Shown here one piece after another: positions 61,503 to 64,000 of a DNA stretch of 64,000 nucleotides (its first letter is position 1; the number at the start of each line of letters is the position of its first letter). This DNA comes from Diadema setosum. Its lineage: Eukaryota; Echinodermata; Echinoidea; Diadematoida; Diadematidae. The notes under the pieces are model-generated. The model made no database searches. It had not been told where the DNA came from and worked only from the letters and a program-made list of their open reading frames with translations. The DNA lies in assembly GCA_033980235.1 (NCBI GenBank), contig CM067075.1, forward strand, positions 6,264,168-6,328,167. Reading direction: 5' to 3'. A program made the position numbers and the translations under genes.

Positions 61503-62036
61503 AGCATTTAATATGAGAGGGTAACTCTCACTGCAAATCATGGAAGGAGCTAGATGATTATTTAGGATTAATGGTTTAGAGTCTTCAACGAACGTGACAT
61601 CCATTCCATTTAGGGAAGCATTTTGGTTTTATACAAGGTTAATCTGAGGTAGGATGTGTGATTTCTGTTGTCGAATTATTGGACATACATTTCAAATCTG
61701 CTTAATTTATCAAACACGATGAAACGCACGTCGGTTGAAATTTGTCTTGTCCTCCAACACATTCAAACTGTCGTCACTGTAAATCAGATGTAGTGTTTGT
61801 ACCATATGCTGATCACGTGAGGTACCAACTGCACATTTCCACTGCTCTAAATTTGGAACATCGCGAGTGAGTTCCTCACACACCCCCACACCCACACATA
61901 TAATCATATCTTTTAGACACATGTATCTACTTTTGTGAGATTCACTATTTTGTTTTGTTTAATTTTGTATGTAATCCGATTGGTGATATAAAAAAAATGA
62001 CAGACAAGTAGAAGAACGCCTTAATTTACTTTCTTT
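61503..62036. other. No supported gene
   Basis: AT-rich sequence with nothing recognisable. Confidence 0.3.
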
Positions 62037-62965
62037 CTTTGGCCCGCGTAGCGGAATCGAGACATCTATATCAGGCTTTACTTTTCCGTCGTCGTCGTCA
62101 ACAAATTTGGTACACTCTCTCTTACTTTCCACAGCTTTGAGTTACGAACACCAAACTCACACCACGTACATAACTTGAAAATACCGGTCAAGTTCGAAAT
62201 ATAAGTGCAGTGCGACAAGGTCAAAAGTCAAAAGGTCAATGAACTTGCTTTGAAAAGTGCTGCATGTAATACTCACATATTGTGGCATACTCTGAATAGC
62301 TTTTCACAGATTTTCAGCTATGACCACCAAACTCACAAACAGGCACAATGTAAAAAAGCCGGTCAAGTTTGAATATGGATAAAGTCCGACAAGGTCAGAG
62401 GTCAAAAGGTCAATGAACATTCCCTGATTAGCACTGTACTCAGAGTGCATGTATTGTGATGTATTCTTAATAATTTTCCACAGATTTGAGCTATGACCAC
62501 CAAACTCACACCACAGGTTTATAACCAAGACGCCGGTCAAGTTCGAATATTGATGAGATTCGACAAGTTCAAAGGTCAATATTCAGTGAACTTTACCTGA
62601 TAAGCACTTTACACATAGTATCATTGTGGTGCACTTTCAATAACTTTCCATGGCTTTTAGCTATGATCGATAAAGTCACTCTACAAAGTGCATCGCCCAA
62701 AGATGCCAGCCAAGTTCGAATACTGGTGAATTTTGACAAGGTCACATGTCAATAATGTCAATGAACTTTCCCAGATTTAAGCGTCGTTATACATTATGTG
62801 CATTCAATAACTGTCAACAGCTTTGAGCTATGACCACCCAAACTCATACCGCAGGTACATCACCTACATATACCGGTCATGTCCCGATATTGGTTAAGTC
62901 GGACAAGGTAAAAGGTCAAAAGGTCAATGAAGTTACATTGATAAACGCTTAAATCGCAAATGGCG
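62037..62965. repeat. ~172-bp-period tandem array, five units
   Basis: The phrase 'gacaaggtcaaaagtcaaaa' and its variants recur near 62214, 62389, 62560, 62735 and 62904. Between them are 'agctatgaccaccaaactca' and 'ccggtcaagttcgaata' phrases in fixed order. The left end is headed by ggcccgcgtagcggaatcga. Units are moderately diverged. This is the same general style as the array at 11816-12780, but a different sequence family. Confidence 0.8.
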
Positions 62966-64000
62966 ATGCTGGTGAGACATCGCTTGGAGTTTACCTGGTA
63001 ATTGCATGGACCTGCAACCATGGTAATTGCGATATATCCCCGCATCCATCTTCCAACCTTGGCAGAACGTAGTCATTCAGCAGGACATACACACTGATTC
63101 TTTCATTTATTTTGTGTGCATTCGCTACTTTGTTTGTGTCAACTTTCTGCGGCTCAAGGAGTTAATCCCGGCGATATGGTCGCACAATTCGCAGCAATTC
63201 AATTATGATATCAAATCATAATATCACTCAGATTACCTCTGGCAGGGAGAATTAATAGTACTGTTGATGTGATTGATGCTGATACGAATGGGTGTCATTT
63301 TTCAATGTATGAGAAAATCGGCGGGCGATGGCTCGGAAGTGCGGACGGAAATGAAATGCTTATACCCGCTGGTTTATTGCTTGAGCCATGGGTCCTTGAG
63401 ATCGGATGTTCATGTGGTGCTTTGGTGGCGGAAATAGAGATGTCTTTGTTGATGACGTCATTGCTGTGGCTATTATCCACTGTCCACCTGTCTGCTTTTC
63501 TGTCTCTAAAGTTCAACCTTGAATTATCATTATTTGGTTAATTCACCAATATGAACTTCAGTGCATTTTGCAGTTATCCACGTAGCTAGCATCTTTAGTT
63601 CAATTGCACTCTGATATACGTTTGTATTTTCATTCTCTCATCAATATTTGATGTTGTGTAATTTCGTGGTATGTGGACCTTACTTCCATTCATAATGAAT
63701 GACTTCAATGTCATTTCTCCTAAGGACATTATTTCTCCCTATTTTATTTATATTTATTAGATAGATTATCGTTTTTCCTGTTTATCTAGTATGTTTGTCA
63801 TTATAATCTCAAAAGCGAATAGATGTACACAGAATTACTGACATATATGAATTCATCATTACGGCCTCATGCCTATTTAGCGTAACCAAAACGACAACGT
63901 CCGCGAGCCTAAGTGGCATCATAATGCTACATAGCTCCATCGTTGCATAATATTAACACGCCGACAAGGGTTGAAAGAATCCACCACGTAACTCCCGAGT
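62966..64000. other. No supported gene
   Basis: A 90-codon frame at 63269-63541 lies in slightly GC-richer sequence but has no splice support or recognisable domain. Confidence 0.3.

Noticed and set aside
47814..62965. CRISPR-like arrays among the regularly spaced tandem repeats
   Set aside because: The 62-kb array has diverged 172-bp units with no short exact repeats and unique spacers. The organism is clearly eukaryotic.

Overview
The window is eukaryotic nuclear DNA from a repeat-rich, AT-rich animal genome. It has no long open frames, operons, ribosome binding sites or bacterial gene order. It does have spliced-exon signatures, polyadenylation signals, simple-sequence arrays, CR1/L2-type LINE tails, tRNA-derived SINEs and many foldback elements. 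The repeat style points to a marine deuterostome. Suggestive families are the TTCGGAATAACGAACC subrepeat clusters in head-to-head pairs, the 'gcattTCATGAAATGCCCC' miniature element, and the 'tatgcctccgcca' / 'aggtcaaaggtcaa' families. A sea urchin or another echinoderm is my best guess, but I could not test it by comparison.

Layout. 1-1.6 kb holds the 3' terminal exon of one unidentified gene on the + strand, followed by its 3' UTR. 3-5.6 kb is a diverged duplication of about 1.2-1.5 kb whose two units both begin with a TTCG subrepeat cluster. 5.8-6.1 kb is a minus-strand tRNA-derived SINE. 8.4-15.1 kb is a nested repeat complex. Its outer arms are a ~1.08-kb inverted repeat, and inside lie a partial third copy, an 'aggtcaa' tandem array and a three-copy ~320-bp tandem repeat. 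15.4-25 kb is mostly unique or low-information sequence with three clear foldback/MITE insertions and one possible small secreted-peptide ORF (minus, about 24.5 kb). 26.4-27.3 kb is a 0.94-kb GATA/GATG array. 30.6-39 kb carries microsatellites, an inverted pair of TTCG clusters and two ~97% similar copies of a ~410-bp repeat. 39.7-46.5 kb contains three short phase-compatible candidate exons on the minus strand. 47.1-52.2 kb has two 5'-truncated CR1/L2-like LINE fragments, one on each strand, among TTAA-flanked foldback elements. 54-63 kb has another TTCG cluster, a second SINE, four foldback elements and a ~172-bp-period tandem array.

The only coding sequence I would defend with moderate confidence is the terminal exon at 772-1388. 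The 47.15-47.72 kb LINE fragment is clear but is not a host gene. The other exon calls are splice-signal hypotheses. The window looks like intergenic or intronic DNA shaped by small non-autonomous transposons. I saw no CRISPR, operon, phage or defence-like system.
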